From the NCBI GenBank assembly GCA_032358165.1, contig JAALGY010000052.1, forward strand, positions 2,232,001-2,296,000: 64,000 nucleotides of DNA. The letters run 5' to 3'. Source of the DNA: Diplosphaera chodatii (lineage: Eukaryota > Chlorophyta > Trebouxiophyceae > Prasiolales > Stichococcaceae). Positions 35,012 through 46,540 of the stretch are shown here, piece by piece. A model generated the notes under the pieces. It made no database searches and was not told where the DNA came from. It saw only the letters and a program-made list of their open reading frames with translations. The translations under genes were made by a program, and so were the position numbers. Positions within the stretch are counted from its first letter, which is position 1, and every line of letters starts with the position of its first letter.

Positions 35012-37357
35012 CTAAGCGGCACCCGCTGTGGCGCCCGTCTTCTCGGCCACAATGGTCTTCTGGATCTGGGGCGGCACGACGTCGTACTTCTCCAGCTGCA
35101 TGCTGTACTGCGCGCGTCCCTTGGTCATGCCGCGCAGGTTGGACACGTACTGGAACATCTCGCTCAGCGGCACGCTCGCCTTGATGAGCTTCATGTTGGC
35201 TGGCTTGTCGATGAACTCGCCGACCATGCCGCGCCGGGAGTTGAGGTCGCCGATGACGTCACCCATGTGCTCCTCTGGCGTGTTCACCTCCACCTTCATG
35301 ACGGGCTCCAGCAGCTGCACGCCGCACTTGGGCATGGCGTTGCGGAACGCCTGGCGCGCGGCGATCTGGAACGCGAGCACGCTGGAGTCCACGTCGTGGT
35401 AGCTGCCGTCCAGCAGCGTGGCGCGGATGTCCACCACCGGGAAGCCCGCCAGGCTGCCGCTGCTCATCATCTCCTCCAGCCCCTTGGTGACGCCGGGGAT
35501 GTACTCCTTGGGCACGGCGCCGCCCTTGATCTCGGAGATGAACTCGAAGCCGGTGCCCGGCTCCGCCGGCTCGAACTTCACGGTGATCTCCGCAAACTGG
35601 CCGCTGCCGCCCGACTGCTTCTTGTGCGTGTACTTGATCTCCGCCGGCCGCGAGATGCTCTCCCGGTAGTTCACCTGGGGGGCGCCGACCTTGCAGTCCA
35701 CATTGAACTCGCGCTTCAGGCGGTCCACGATGATGTCCAGGTGCAGCTCGCCCATGCCCTCGATCACCGTCTGGTTGTTCTCCTCGTCGCGCTGGTGGTG
35801 GAAGGACGGGTCCTCCTGCCCCAGCTTGTGCAGCCCGTTGCCCAGCTTCTCCAGGTCCGCCTTGGTCGCCGGCTCGATGGCGACCTTGATGACCGGGTCG
35901 GGGAACTCCATGCGCTCCAGCACGATGGGTGCCTTCTCGTCGCACAGCGTGTCGCCGGTGGTCACGTCCTTCAGGCCGGCGATGGCCACGATGTCGCCCG
36001 TGCGCGCGTGCGTGATGTCCTGCCGGTCGTTGGAGTGCATCTCCATCATGCGGCCGACGCGCTCCTTGCTGCCCTTGCTGGAGCACAGCGCGTAGCCGCC
36101 CGTCGCCAGCTGGCCGCTGTACACGCGGCAGAAGGTGAGGGTGCCGACGTATTTGTCCGCCATGATCTTGAAGGCCAGCGCCGAGAAGGGCTCCTCGTCG
36201 GCCGGCTTCCGGGTCATCGGCGTGTCGGGGTCGTCCACCGCCGAGCCCTTCATGGGCGGCACGTCCAGCGGCGAGGGCAGGTAGCCGGTGACGGCGTCCA
36301 GCAGCGGCTGCACGCCCTTGTTCTTGAAGGCGGACCCGCACAGCACCGGCACAAAGGCGCCGTTGTTGGTGCCCTTCCGGATGAGGCTGCGCAGCGTCGC
36401 CTCGTCCGGGACCTCGCCCTCCAGGTACATCTCCATCGCCGCGTCGTCCTGCTCCACGGCCAGCTCCACCAGCTTCTCGCGGTACTCCGCCGCCTGGTCC
36501 GCCATGTCCGCCGGGATGTCGCCGATCTGGAAGGTGGCGCCGAGCTCCTCACCGTCCCAGGTGATGGCCTTGTCGGCCACTAGGTCGATGACACCCTGGA
36601 AGTTGTCCTCGGCGCCAATCGGCAGCGTGCACACGAGCGGCGTCGCACCCAGGTTGGACACAATCATGTCCACGGTGCGGAAGAAGTTGGCACCCATGCG
36701 GTCCATCTTGTTGACGAAGCAGATGCGCGGCACCCCATACTTGTCGGCCTGCCGCCAGACGGTCTCTGACTGTGGCTCAACGCCGGCGACGCTGTCAAAC
36801 AGCGCCACTGCGCCATCCAGCACCCGCAGCGCACGCTCCACCTCCAGTGTGAAGTCTACGTGACCAGGGGTGTCGATGATGTTGATACAGTGCTCCTTCC
36901 AGAAGCATGTAGTGGCAGCAGATGTGATTGTGATGCCACGCTCCCGCTCCTGCACCATCCAGTCCATGGTGGCCGCGCCCTCGTGCACCTCGCCAATCTT
37001 GTAGCTCTTGCCCGTGTAGTACAGGATGCGCTCTGTGCACGTGGTCTTGCCCGCGTCAATGTGGGCCATGATACCGATGTTCCGGTACCGCTCAAGCGGG
37101 ATGATCCGCTTGCTGGTGTCTTTCGACTCAGCGGCGCGGATTTGCAGCTGGCCGCGGCTGACGGTGGGACGGCTGCTAATGCTGGCCCCCAGGCCCTGTG
37201 CTGTCTGCAGGCCACACTGTCGGAGCCCAATGAATGCAGGCAGTGCTGTGGTGTGGCGTCCGCAGCTGGCTGCAGGCACCATGGCCGCTGTTGCGCGTCT
37301 GCATGGTGCCCTGCACTGCGCGGGTGCAGCCTGCGCGCCCAGCAGGGCGGCCTGCAT
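35012..37357 (-). CDS. fusA: chloroplast elongation factor G, intronless
   Basis: A single open frame of 781 aa on the minus strand. Residues 1 to about 74 form an Ala/Arg/Ser-rich presequence typical of a plastid transit peptide. The translational GTPase follows: G1 AHIDAGKT (98-105), switch residues in RERGITIT, G3 DTPGH (162-166), G4 NKMD (216-219), then domains II-V including [14 protein letters not shown] and a C-terminal EF-G domain ([18 protein letters not shown]). EF-G translocates tRNA and mRNA on the 70S ribosome. The close match to cyanobacterial/plastid EF-G and the presequence favour the plastid over the mitochondrion. Every other long gene in the window has many introns; this one has none. 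It is divergent to the LarB-like gene, with about 500 bp between start codons. Confidence 0.95.
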   Translation of the reverse strand: MQAALLGAQAAPAQCRAPCRRATAAMVPAASCGRHTTALPAFIGLRQCGLQTAQGLGASISSRPTVSRGQLQIRAAESKDTSKRIIPLERYRNIGIMAHIDAGKTTCTERILYYTGKSYKIGEVHEGAATMDWMVQERERGITITSAATTCFWKEHCINIIDTPGHVDFTLEVERALRVLDGAVALFDSVAGVEPQSETVWRQADKYGVPRICFVNKMDRMGANFFRTVDMIVSNLGATPLVCTLPIGAEDNFQGVIDLVADKAITWDGEELGATFQIGDIPADMADQAAEYREKLVELAVEQDDAAMEMYLEGEVPDEATLRSLIRKGTNNGAFVPVLCGSAFKNKGVQPLLDAVTGYLPSPLDVPPMKGSAVDDPDTPMTRKPADEEPFSALAFKIMADKYVGTLTFCRVYSGQLATGGYALCSSKGSKERVGRMMEMHSNDRQDITHARTGDIVAIAGLKDVTTGDTLCDEKAPIVLERMEFPDPVIKVAIEPATKADLEKLGNGLHKLGQEDPSFHHQRDEENNQTVIEGMGELHLDIIVDRLKREFNVDCKVGAPQVNYRESISRPAEIKYTHKKQSGGSGQFAEITVKFEPAEPGTGFEFISEIKGGAVPKEYIPGVTKGLEEMMSSGSLAGFPVVDIRATLLDGSYHDVDSSVLAFQIAARQAFRNAMPKCGVQLLEPVMKVEVNTPEEHMGDVIGDLNSRRGMVGEFIDKPANMKLIKASVPLSEMFQYVSNLRGMTKGRAQYSMQLEKYDVVPPQIQKTIVAEKTGATAGAA

Positions 37358-37863
37358 GGCTGCAATCGCGGTCTGAGCAAGCTGTTACACTTGATTGGGG
37401 CCGGCGCAAGTCTCTCCCGATCTTTTGCTGGTTTGCTGATCAATCGAAACAGCCAGCAATTTGGTTCTCTTATAGAGCTGACTGCTGCGCTATGTGCAGC
37501 CTGGACTTGTCTGACGGCCCTGCATGCCAAACTCGAGACGACGATGGCGGCACGTCAGCAGCTCAAACCCTGAATCTACTGCAGCCCTGCAGCCCGCCCT
37601 GCGCTGAAAGTGATTCCCCTGCATCTAGCCAGTCCGCAGTGATCTGCAGCGCTCCACTTTGCGTTGTGGCGAAACGTTCACGAGCTCGACACTGAAAGCG
37701 CAGTGTGCACGAACGCTTAGTGGTCAGCAGGCTACAGCACACTGAGCTGACGACTGGCGTGCTTGGCACCATACTGGGGGCGTGTTCAGCAGGGCGCTGT
37801 GGTGCCGGTAACAGGGAAACACACGGAGTCCTCGACGCTGGCACCACATACAAATCGGCGCAA
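37358..37863. promoter_or_regulatory. divergent promoter region of EF-G and LarB-like genes
   Basis: About 506 bp separates the two start codons of genes that both encode proteins with plastid-type presequences. A bidirectional promoter is inferred from the arrangement only; no specific motif was identified. Confidence 0.4.
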
Positions 37864-40425
37864 ATGCTCAGATCCGCGCAGCTCGGGCAGCGGCAGCCTG
37901 CCAGCCGGGTTGTCAACACACACACCAGCAGCTCCCATACACTGCGCGCTCGGCACAGGCAACCGCCGCAGCTCCTCGCAGCCGCTGCCAGCAGCAACGG
38001 CAATGGCTCAGGTGATGCTCGCTAGCTCAGATCGCAGCCGCGGCGACCAAGTCTGATTTCGGAAGCTTGATGTGGCTCAGTGCCGAGCCTGAGCTCCACT
38101 CACTGTGACGTCCTTCGTGCGCGGTTCGCGGAAGTCGTGCACTTTGATAAATCGATTGGGAGCCTTGACAGCAAGTTTGACCAATGGTGTCGTGCATGTC
38201 CTGTGGGCTGTGCCATGCCGCGACATCTGTTTAAAGCTGCAAAGCACGGGTTGCTGCGCCAGTGACTGGTCTTGAGAACTTGCAGCTCTGTCTGTGATGG
38301 ACGCATGGGTTGCACGCTGTGGTCAGCAGGCAATGAGGTGTTTCTATACCATGATGGTTGCCGGGAATCGTAACATCAAGATGCGGATCCGTTGTCAGCA
38401 GGCACCCAGAACGGCATGGCGCCAGACCCGAAGCTGACAGCCTTTCTGGCGGAGGTCGCGCACGGCCGCATTCGCCCCGACGAGGCGGCCCGCCAGCTGA
38501 ACGGCCTGGTCGCCTCCGCACAGCCGACCGGCGACTTTGCAGCCACCGACCTGACCAGGCACCATGCTGGGGCACATCGGAGGAGCACATGCAGCAGGCA
38601 GCTGAGCCTCGTCACGGGACATGATGTTGCAGCATGAAGCAAAGTACATCTGGGCGCACCTCGCTCATGCAGCCGTAACCCACACGTGCATGGCACTTGC
38701 AGGCGCGAGCGCACAGGATTCCCAGAGGTGGTGTGGGGCCCCGGCAAGACGCCGCTGCAGATCGCCACCATTATGCGCAAGCTGGCAGAGCAGGACCAGC
38801 TCGCAGTCGCTTCCCGCATCGAGCCGGAGGTGCGTTCGTGCAACAGCCTGTGAGATCGCCTTGCTTGCACCTGCACTGCAGCGTTACGACTCCCATTGGC
38901 TGCATACGCACCTCGTGCAACGATGTTTCGTCCTGATGCTGCAGGTTGCCCAGGAAGTGCAGGAGATGCTTGCCTACCAGGACATGGAGTATATCGAGCA
39001 GGTGGGGCCTCGAAAGTTGCCGCACTTTTCTGTGCAAGTGCTGGGTTCCATGCACGTCTCTTCAAGCACCTGCGCGCCCTGCTGTGTTGGAACAACTGCA
39101 TGTCGGTGCGTGTGGCGCTTGCTGTGCAATGTACAGCAGCCACGCAGTAGGTGGCAGCAGCAGAAGCTGCCAGGCAAGGTGGGCTTGCACTTGCGCCGCT
39201 CGCCACCGACCGCAATGCAGCAAGCGTTGGTGCGTGCCCCAGGCGCGGATGCTGGTGCTGCGGCCGGAGAGCGGGCAGCGGCCGCCGCGGCTGGCGGGCA
39301 CGGTGGCGGTGCTGACGGCCGGCACAGGCGACGCCTTTGTGGCGGAGGAGTGCCGCCGCACCGCCGAGCTCATGGGCTGCTACACCTTCCGGCTGCAGGC
39401 GCGGCGGCCGCTGCCAGTTGCCGCGGCCCTGTCTCGCATGCTGCGTGCCGCTGTCCTCCAGTGAGCAGCCGTCATGTGGCGTGATACAATCTATTCCTGC
39501 TCACACAAGCTGGCATTCGTCACTCAAGTGGCCGCATCCTGACAGTGCAATGCTACCACTGCAGGACCTGGGCATCGACAGCGGGCTGGCGCGCATCGTG
39601 CAAAACCTGCCGGCGGTGCGCGCCGCCGACGTCGTGGTCGTCATCTCCGGCATGGACGGCAGCCTGCCGTCCGCCATCGCCGGCCTGGTGGACAGCCCTG
39701 TGGTGCGCCCGGCAGACCGCTGTTGCCAGCATCAGTGTGCCTCTCCAAAGCGTCGCAGCACCTTACCTGAACTATATATATATATTCCAGTTGCCCTGCA
39801 CCTGGACATGCACGCAAGCCGTTGCGGCAGCCTTTGGCTGGGGTGTTTCCCGGTGCGCAGCGACATCGTGCAGACGACAGTCACACACGGCCGGCAGAAG
39901 TCTGCAACTTGCATGGTACACCCGAGGAAACACTGATGGCGGGTGCTCCTCGGGCCGCAGATCGCGGTGCCGACGAGTGTGGGGTACGGCGCCGCGCTGG
40001 GCGGCATCAGCCCGCTGCTGAGCGCCCTCACGGCCGGCGCCCCGGGCGTCGCCACCGTCAACATCGACAACGGCTTTGGCGGTGGGTGCTGTCTGGCGCC
40101 GAACCACTCAACAGGCGCCAAGCCCTTGACGTGGTGTCTGTGGTGCTACGATGGGTGTCTGAGGTGTATGCCTGTGCTCCGCACTGCAGCGGCGATGCTG
40201 GCGGCGCGCATACTGAGGACGGCGGGCAAGATTGCGGACAAGGTGGCGCCCGCACGTGCAGTCACGATGCATGCGGTGGCCCAAGGAGTTCCGCCGGTCC
40301 CGCCGGAACCACAGCCGCAGCAGCAGCAAACGCAGCAGGGCCAGGGCCAGGGCATGGGCACATTTGACCCAGCCATGATGGGGGCTGCTATGATGCCCAT
40401 GCTCGACTCCATGCATGCGGGCTGA
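37864..40425 (+). CDS. larB: LarB-like protein (AIR carboxylase-related), probably plastid-targeted
   Basis: Eight exons give 379 aa: 37864-38011, 38402-38558, 38703-38829, 38945-39001, 39243-39398, 39565-39702, 39961-40081, 40190-40425. The first exon encodes an Arg/Ser/Thr/Gln-rich plastid-type presequence. The body follows Lar[75 protein letters not shown] and VNIDNGFGG. In bacteria LarB carboxylates nicotinic acid adenine dinucleotide to start the nickel-pincer cofactor pathway; the plant and algal homologues have no established role. LarC and LarE homologues are not in this window. The C-terminus adds a Gln/Met-rich tail ([16 protein letters not shown]). Two introns, after 38558 and 39398, appear to use GC donors, because only these positions keep the LarB frame. 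Confidence 0.88.
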
Positions 40426-41094
40426 TGTGGCAGCATACAGTAATGTTGGCACTATGGCAACGATGTCATTACTCCTGGTAGTGGGTATTCAAGCCGCATG
40501 AGCACGAGTTTAATCGGTGCGCAGGCAACAGCTACAGGCTAGAGAGTCGTGTCAACACTATGTTGCAGGATCAAGGGAACGGTGGTCAGCTTTTTGGTGG
40601 CGGTGTGTGAGAAGTGGCTCACCGATTTTGAGTGCCATTTTGGGTGTTACCATGCAGTCTGGACTGGCAGGCATGCGAGTGCAGCAGGAGCGCTGATGTG
40701 GCAGCTTTCAGTGAGCAACATTGCGAGTACGGCACCGGTATGTGCAGCATTGACAGTTGGAGGACTTTCGGTGTATGGGTTCAGGAGACTGCATTTCGAC
40801 CTCAGCATTGACAATTTTGTTGTTAGGGTGTGTCTCAGGGTCAGGTTGTGTGAACAATCAACCTCACAACAAGGCCCCCGAGTCACGTCTCCTGCATAAT
40901 GCTGACGGCTTGCTGATCGCCCTCTGCAGTGACCTCATTGACAGGACCCCGGGGCTCTGCGTACTCAACTGAGATTCAGCAGCCCAAAATGCGCCACCAG
41001 ACTGACCACAAAACACATCAGTCTGCTGTGCGTGCCTCTGCTCGCACATCACCCGCATCCCGCACTGATCCAGCCGCCGCCACACTTGCCGGCA
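40426..41094. other. convergent intergenic region
   Basis: The space between the stop of the LarB-like gene and the stop of the Sm-G gene on the other strand. It is relatively AT-rich, with no exon recognised. Confidence 0.5.
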
Positions 41095-41316
41095 TCATGC
41101 TCCGTCCAGCGCCTCTATGCTGACGATGCTGTTGCCCCGCACGACCACCATGCCGATGTCGGCCTTTGTCTTGGTGTCCACCGTGCCGTCCAGCACCAGG
41201 TTCATGAACTGGTCGAAGCCACGCAGCACGCCCATCACCCCCCGGTTGCCGTTCAGCTGGATGTTGAGCTTCTTGTCCATGAAGCCCTTCAGCTCCGGCG
41301 GCTGCACCTTAGGCAT
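41095..41316 (-). CDS. SNRPG: small nuclear ribonucleoprotein Sm-G
   Basis: A complete single-exon ORF of 73 aa, the usual length for Sm-G. It begins [17 protein letters not shown], carries the Sm1 motif ([20 protein letters not shown]) and the Sm2 motif ([14 protein letters not shown]), and ends EALDGA. Sm-G is one of seven ring proteins of the spliceosomal snRNPs. LSM7 is the nearest alternative, but [12 protein letters not shown] and RGNSI fit Sm-G better. No intron is needed, unlike the neighbours. Confidence 0.93.
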   Translation of the reverse strand: MPKVQPPELKGFMDKKLNIQLNGNRGVMGVLRGFDQFMNLVLDGTVDTKTKADIGMVVVRGNSIVSIEALDGA

Positions 41317-41771
41317 GCTGCCGGGCTGCCGTCACAACGGACGCCCAGCGGCGCAGCCACAAGTTTGGCTGTTGTCGCACGAAGGATCAGCCCACGCAAC
41401 TCAGGTGCAGGTTGCAAGGCGTGTGACAGCAATGTATGACCGAGCTGCCTGCCAAGGCGCTATTTGCTCTGCAGCCACGTCTGAGGTGCTCTGACGCTGT
41501 GTCAAGTTGCATACAGTGCGGCAGCGGGGCTGACTCCCAGCTCTTTGCTGCGGAGCAAACTTGGCTACTGCAGGGTGGGTTCACCCTGTCGTCTCTACAT
41601 CGACGACGGGCTGACGAGTGCAAGCCTGAGTGCTACCTTTGAAATTTCTTGAATGATGTTCAAGGAGCCACCCCTCACAGACCTAATAGCTCACACCCAG
41701 AGCAATCGGGTTTGCAGACGGATGTATACAGTGCGAACCGGCAGCATGAGTCAGGCACGTAATTTCGCCGT
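41317..41771. other. short intergenic spacer
   Basis: About 455 bp between the Sm-G ATG and the PEN-2 stop, both on the minus strand. It contains the Sm-G promoter by position. No other feature was seen. Confidence 0.5.
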
Positions 41772-42622
41772 TCAGAATACGAGTCCATACTTCGCCATGT
41801 CGATGCGTGAAGCATCCAGCTGATCAAACAACTTTTCACCAAACAGAGCTTCCTGGCCTGCACATGAGGCACGCCACGTGAGGAACTGTGATGCATGCAA
41901 TATATAGCTACATATGGCAGCGTGCATAACAGATATGCACGGCCACCATGCATGATGCACAGAGGAGTATACCTATCATGAATGCAAGGCACCAGGGCAG
42001 GAACACCGCCATCATGACAGCGAACCCAATGGCTGACCGCCGCGTCACTGCATGATGCGCAGCAACCTTGGCCAACATTGCAGTTCACAAGCCTGACAGG
42101 GCGTCATGCTGCCATGCCACTGATCAAACACCACAACGGCCAGATGAACCAGAGACTCCAGGCATGGCAACCAGCAACGATGCTCACATTTAGCGACCTC
42201 GGGGTCGTGCCCATGCCGGAAGTCGGGCCAGAACAGCCACACGTTGACGAGCCAGAGCAGCGGCAACAGAGCAAAGCCGCCGCGATACACTGCGGACGGA
42301 TAGGCAGACATCAGCCCCGATGTTCAACCTCCAGTGCTGGCCCCAGTATACAGGCAGCGCAAAGCTGTCTGGACGAGGTTCAGGTGGAGCGCTTGTGCTC
42401 ACTCTTGCGGCATAGTGTCTGCGCGACACCGGCGGGCACTCTGTCGCCGTCCACGGTCTCCACCAGTCCCCGTCGCAGCGGTGCGGTGTGCTGCTGAGGG
42501 GCGCCGCAATCTCCGCAGTCATCACCGTCAGCCCCTTCATGAGCAGGGCCGCCGTCATCCTGGCGGATCATCACCACGGTCTCGTCCTGCTGCGTGTCCT
42601 GCACAGCTGGCTGGATCTCCAT
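41772..42622 (-). CDS. PSENEN: PEN-2, gamma-secretase subunit
   Basis: Four exons (42622-42403, 42289-42188, 42047-41973, 41857-41772) join in phase 1 throughout to give 160 aa. The diagnostic PEN-2 core reads TLCRKMYRGGFALLPLLWL across the first junction, then VNVWLFWPDFRHGHDPEVAK, then TRRSAIGFAVMMAVFLPWCL (second membrane segment), and ends EALFGEKLFDQLDASRIDMA..YGLVF, matching the plant-type C-terminus. PEN-2 is needed for presenilin maturation in the intramembrane protease complex. The N-terminus has about 66 extra residues compared with the roughly 100-residue animal protein, and they are acidic and low-complexity (MEIQPAVQDTQQDE, GDDCGDCG). The start is the first ATG of that open frame and could lie elsewhere. 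It is divergent from HCF136. Confidence 0.9.
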
Positions 42623-43102
42623 GGTTGCGGGGCGCCGACAATGCTGCGGCGTCTGCCAACTCGTGCGGTAACTTGTTGCGTAAGCTTCAAGCTGCGGAAC
42701 CCTTGCGTATCCAGTCTGATCAGGCTGCCTGTAGGTGCGGCCACTATGTTCGTATTTGATCCCCACAAGGCCCACGGTTGACACGTTTGTACTTGCCTGC
42801 GGCAAGCAACACACGATGGCACAGGGCAGCCCTGGCAGCGGTCGGTCCAGACGAGCTTCTGACAAGATTCGAATGCGTGTGCTTGAGCTATGAACAGAGT
42901 GCAACAACAATGTGTGCTGGTCTGCTGGATCCTGCACAGGTTCCAAGAAGTGCGGACGAACTGCCCTCGCTCCTCCGTTCATTCGCTGCCGCCGATCTTG
43001 CCTTGCTGTCATGCTGTCAGCCTGGAGGCTGGCGCCCGCGCTGCAGCGGTGCCTGGGCGCTGGTGTGCAGACCCAGCAGAGTCTAGAACGTCAGGTAGCG
43101 CT
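42623..43102. promoter_or_regulatory. divergent region between PEN-2 and HCF136
   Basis: 480 bp separate the two start codons. No exon or clear motif was identified; the promoter role is inferred from the gene arrangement. Confidence 0.35.
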
Positions 43103-46100
43103 ATGTCGGCGAACAGCATGGTAGCGGCGCAGCCGACGGCTCCGATGCGGTCGCCAGCACTCGCATCGCAAAGCAGATGCATCCGTTGTCCAGGTGGGTG
43201 GCACCGGCAGTCGTGGCGAAACTACTTGTCTGGTTTCTAGGCTGGTGCTGCAGGATTTGCATGCATGATTCAAGTGGATCAGGGGCCTAAGCAGACCTGT
43301 GTTTATGTAGCATGTCCTTCAGCATATCCTGGCTGTGGTGACAGCAAGTCACGTAGCCCTGCCGGTCATCTTGTAAGCAGCGTTCAGCTTGCGATCAGTC
43401 GTGCAGCTGGTATGAGACTGCGTGCTGGGATGATCACACGGGCGACGACGTCGGGTGCAGTCTGCCGTGCGTGGTCAGCAGCGCTCTGCTCTGGCATCAG
43501 CACAGGCGGAGGTTTAGTCAGCAGGGCGTTTATGGCACGCTATGAGCAGTGCTCACTTTGAGACGATGACTTATGTGGTATTGGACTCGCAGCAGCACCA
43601 TTTGGCGCAGCGCAGCACCCACGGCAGCAGCGCGCCGCGACGCAGACGCGATGCGAGGCACAGCGCAGCAACGCGGCAGAGGAGGCGCCCGGTCTCGGCC
43701 GGCGGAATGTGCTGGGAGGCGCGCTCGCGGCTGCTGCGGCGCTTGCCACCCAGCCGCAACTGCCGGCCTTTGCCAACGAGGATGTGTCTGAGGAGTGGGA
43801 GAAGGTGAGGCTTGTCTTGCCTGTGCTGTTCAGCACACGCAAGGCCGATCAGGGCAGTGGGCGGCATGCTGCGCAATGTAATCAAGTGGCACTGATTGGC
43901 AGCTGCGCCATGGTAGGGGCCGGGAGGACGTCGCCACCCAGACAGTGTTGTATAAAAACACGCCGGAAACCACACGTGCTCAAAGACCCCGTTTGCACAT
44001 AATTCAGTCGTAACGGCGACACCTACTTTCATGCTGCAGGTGGACCTGCCGATCGACCCCACGATCGTGCTGCTAGACATAGGCTTCACTGGCACGGACC
44101 CCAACCACGGTGCGCACCTTCTTCCAATGTGAAGATGACATTCCTCAAATATGGAAGGGTCCACGGCACCCAAGCGTCATAAATGCGAAGCAGATGGCAT
44201 GGTTGATGCTCATATGTGTGTGCTGTGTGCGTGGCAGGGTTCCTGCTGGGCAGCCGGCAAACGCTGCTGGAGACAAAGGACGGCGGCAAGACATGGGAGC
44301 CCCGCACAGTGGCAGCAGCGCAGGTTGTCCGGAAGCATATTGCCTCCAACTGCAGCTGCTGTGCCCTGCCTGTTGGCTTGTGGGCAGAGTGCGCCACTTG
44401 TCGATGCACTCCTACTGTCCTGAATGCCTGTACACAGCATAAAGCAAATGCGTCTCCATCCTCAAGAGCTGTCGGCGGCGCCGCGGCATGTGGAGGTGTG
44501 TCAGCTGGTTTTGAGGTTGCGCCTGAATCGCAGGACGATGCGGGCATCAACTACCGCTTCACCAGCATCTCCTTTGCCGGCGACGAGGGCTGGATCGTGG
44601 GCAAGCCCGCCATCCTGCTGCACACGACTGACGGCGGTGCGCACAGCGCCCCGCTGACGCTGCCCTGTAGTAGTCGCATTAATCATCCCCAAGCGGAACG
44701 CCTCACGCATGCCACATGCGGAGGTCGTCCTCCGTGCGCGTACCTCGGCACGCGTCCATGCACGAATGCGTCTGACCGCTGCACTTCGGTGTCCAGACCC
44801 GGGTGCTCGCATGCGCAGGCAAGAACTGGGACCGCGTGCCGCTGTCGGCCAAGCTGCCGGGCGACCCCGTCTTCGTGCACGCCCTGGACAAGCCCGGGAA
44901 CGCGGAGATGGCGACCGGAGAGGTGACCAGCACATGCTGATGTGCAGTGTGCCTGCTTCCACTTCCGGGCTGCCGGTGGCCAGCGGCAGCTGCAGCGGCT
45001 GTGTGGCATCGGCACCCCCGCGGGAGCAGTCAAAGCTGAGCCCGAGGCCTCTCATGCGAGCTTATTGCATCTGGCAAGCACAGCGCCATCGTGCCTGCAA
45101 CTGCAGGGCGCCATCTACGTGACGGACAACGCAGCGTACTCGTGGAAGGCAGCGGTGCAGGAGACGGTGGATGCCACGCTCAACAGGACTGTGTCCAGCG
45201 GTAGGCTCCCACATGCTTCGAGGTGGCTATCGACCATTGTGGTATCAGCAGCCCTTTTGCTGGCGCGCCTTTCGGCATGGCGGCACAGATGTGCTGAGCA
45301 GCTGCACAAACGCCTCCTGTGCCTGCCTGTCAGCACTGGCAACATGCGCTGCGACGCTGGGGCACACCACTGCACCTGCGCCGGCGGCAGACACTGCCGC
45401 ATAACATCTGCTGGCTGAGTCTTGCCGAGCTGCACGTTTGCAGGCATCAGCGGGGCCAGTTACTACGAGGGGTCGTTCAGCCAGATCGCCCGGTCGGCGC
45501 AGGGCCAGTATGTCGCCGTCTCCTCCCGCGGCAACTTCTACCTCACCTGGGAGCCTGGACAGACCTATTGGCAGCCGCACAACAGGTGAGAAGCTGGCTC
45601 GTACAGTACATCGCGGGATATGCAGGGGCAGAGCAAGCCGGACGCAGCTGCTGATGTTTTGGGAAGACCTGCGCCAGCAGCTCTGACAGCCGACATGTCA
45701 TGCGGACTGCATCCCATCATGGCTGCTCCGCAAGTTGGCGGCGGCTTTGCCGCTGGAGCATGTAGTGTCAGCCGTACATGACACTGCTGGCGACACCATG
45801 TGCAGTCCCTCCTGCGGCGGCCACCTCAAGACCGTGCTGCTGATGCAGGCCTGTGGCGCGGCGGCTGCAGAACATGGGGTGGACGCCCGACGGCCAGCTG
45901 TGGGTGTCGACCCGCGGCGGCGACGTGCTGATCTCCCCCGAGGCGGGCGTATCCGAGAAGTTCGAGGACAAGCGCATCGGCTCCCGTGGCTTCGGCATCC
46001 TGGACGTCGGGTGAGCTGCCTTTGATTGCACAGCTTTTGCTCCGTTCGAAGGCGTCCTGAATGGTGCAAGTGCAGCACCTCTCCAAGACCCACCCGCAAC

Positions 46101-46540
46101 GTGATTGCACACTCGTTGGATCCAGCTGCAAAGCTGCCAATGTTCACTGCCGCTGCCTACCTGCAGGTTCAAGGACCAAGGCCTGGGCTTTGCGTGCGGC
46201 GGCAGCGGCAGCCTGTTCAAGACGCAGGACGGCGGCAAGAGCTGGAAGCGCGACAAGGTGCAGTTGGTCCACTTGCACTCTGTTTTGTACATGACAGCGT
46301 TTTAGCAAGTAGTCTCACACCGGCGGAGGTGGACCAGAGGCGGAACATCGGAGCAGAAGCTTGCACCGGAGGTGTGCTTCTCGAGCACACCTGCTTTGAG
46401 TCCGTGCTCTGATACGGGGCGAGTTTGGTGCGCAGGCAACCGACAACGGTGTGGCGGGCAACCTGTACGCCGTCAAGTGGTCGCCAGCGGGGCGGGGCTT
46501 TGTGCTCGGCAACGATGCCATCCTGCTGCGTCACTTGTGA
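43103..46540 (+). CDS. HCF136: photosystem II stability/assembly factor HCF136 (Ycf48-like)
   Basis: Eleven exons join without phase conflict to give 419 aa: 43103-43193, 43593-43804, 44040-44109, 44238-44323, 44534-44636, 44819-44922, 45107-45200, 45444-45585, 45849-46010, 46167-46257, 46436-46540. A plastid transit peptide is followed by a twin-arginine lumenal signal ([17 protein letters not shown], cleavage near PAFA). The mature protein starts [19 protein letters not shown] and runs through beta-propeller repeats with Asp-box-like motifs: [27 protein letters not shown] and [14 protein letters not shown]. It ends [17 protein letters not shown]136 binds precursor D1 early in PSII reaction-centre assembly in the thylakoid lumen. 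The first exon was chosen because it supplies a transit peptide and joins in phase 1. Confidence 0.94.

Noticed and set aside
34835..36583. 582-codon plus-strand ORF
   Set aside because: It lies entirely antisense to the EF-G gene. Its composition (Leu/His/Val-rich) is the mirror of GC3-rich EF-G codons and it shows no family motif.
41095..41316. LSM7 instead of Sm-G
   Set aside because: The [12 protein letters not shown] start, [11 protein letters not shown] and VVRGNSIV fit Sm-G; LSM7 has a longer, different N-terminus.
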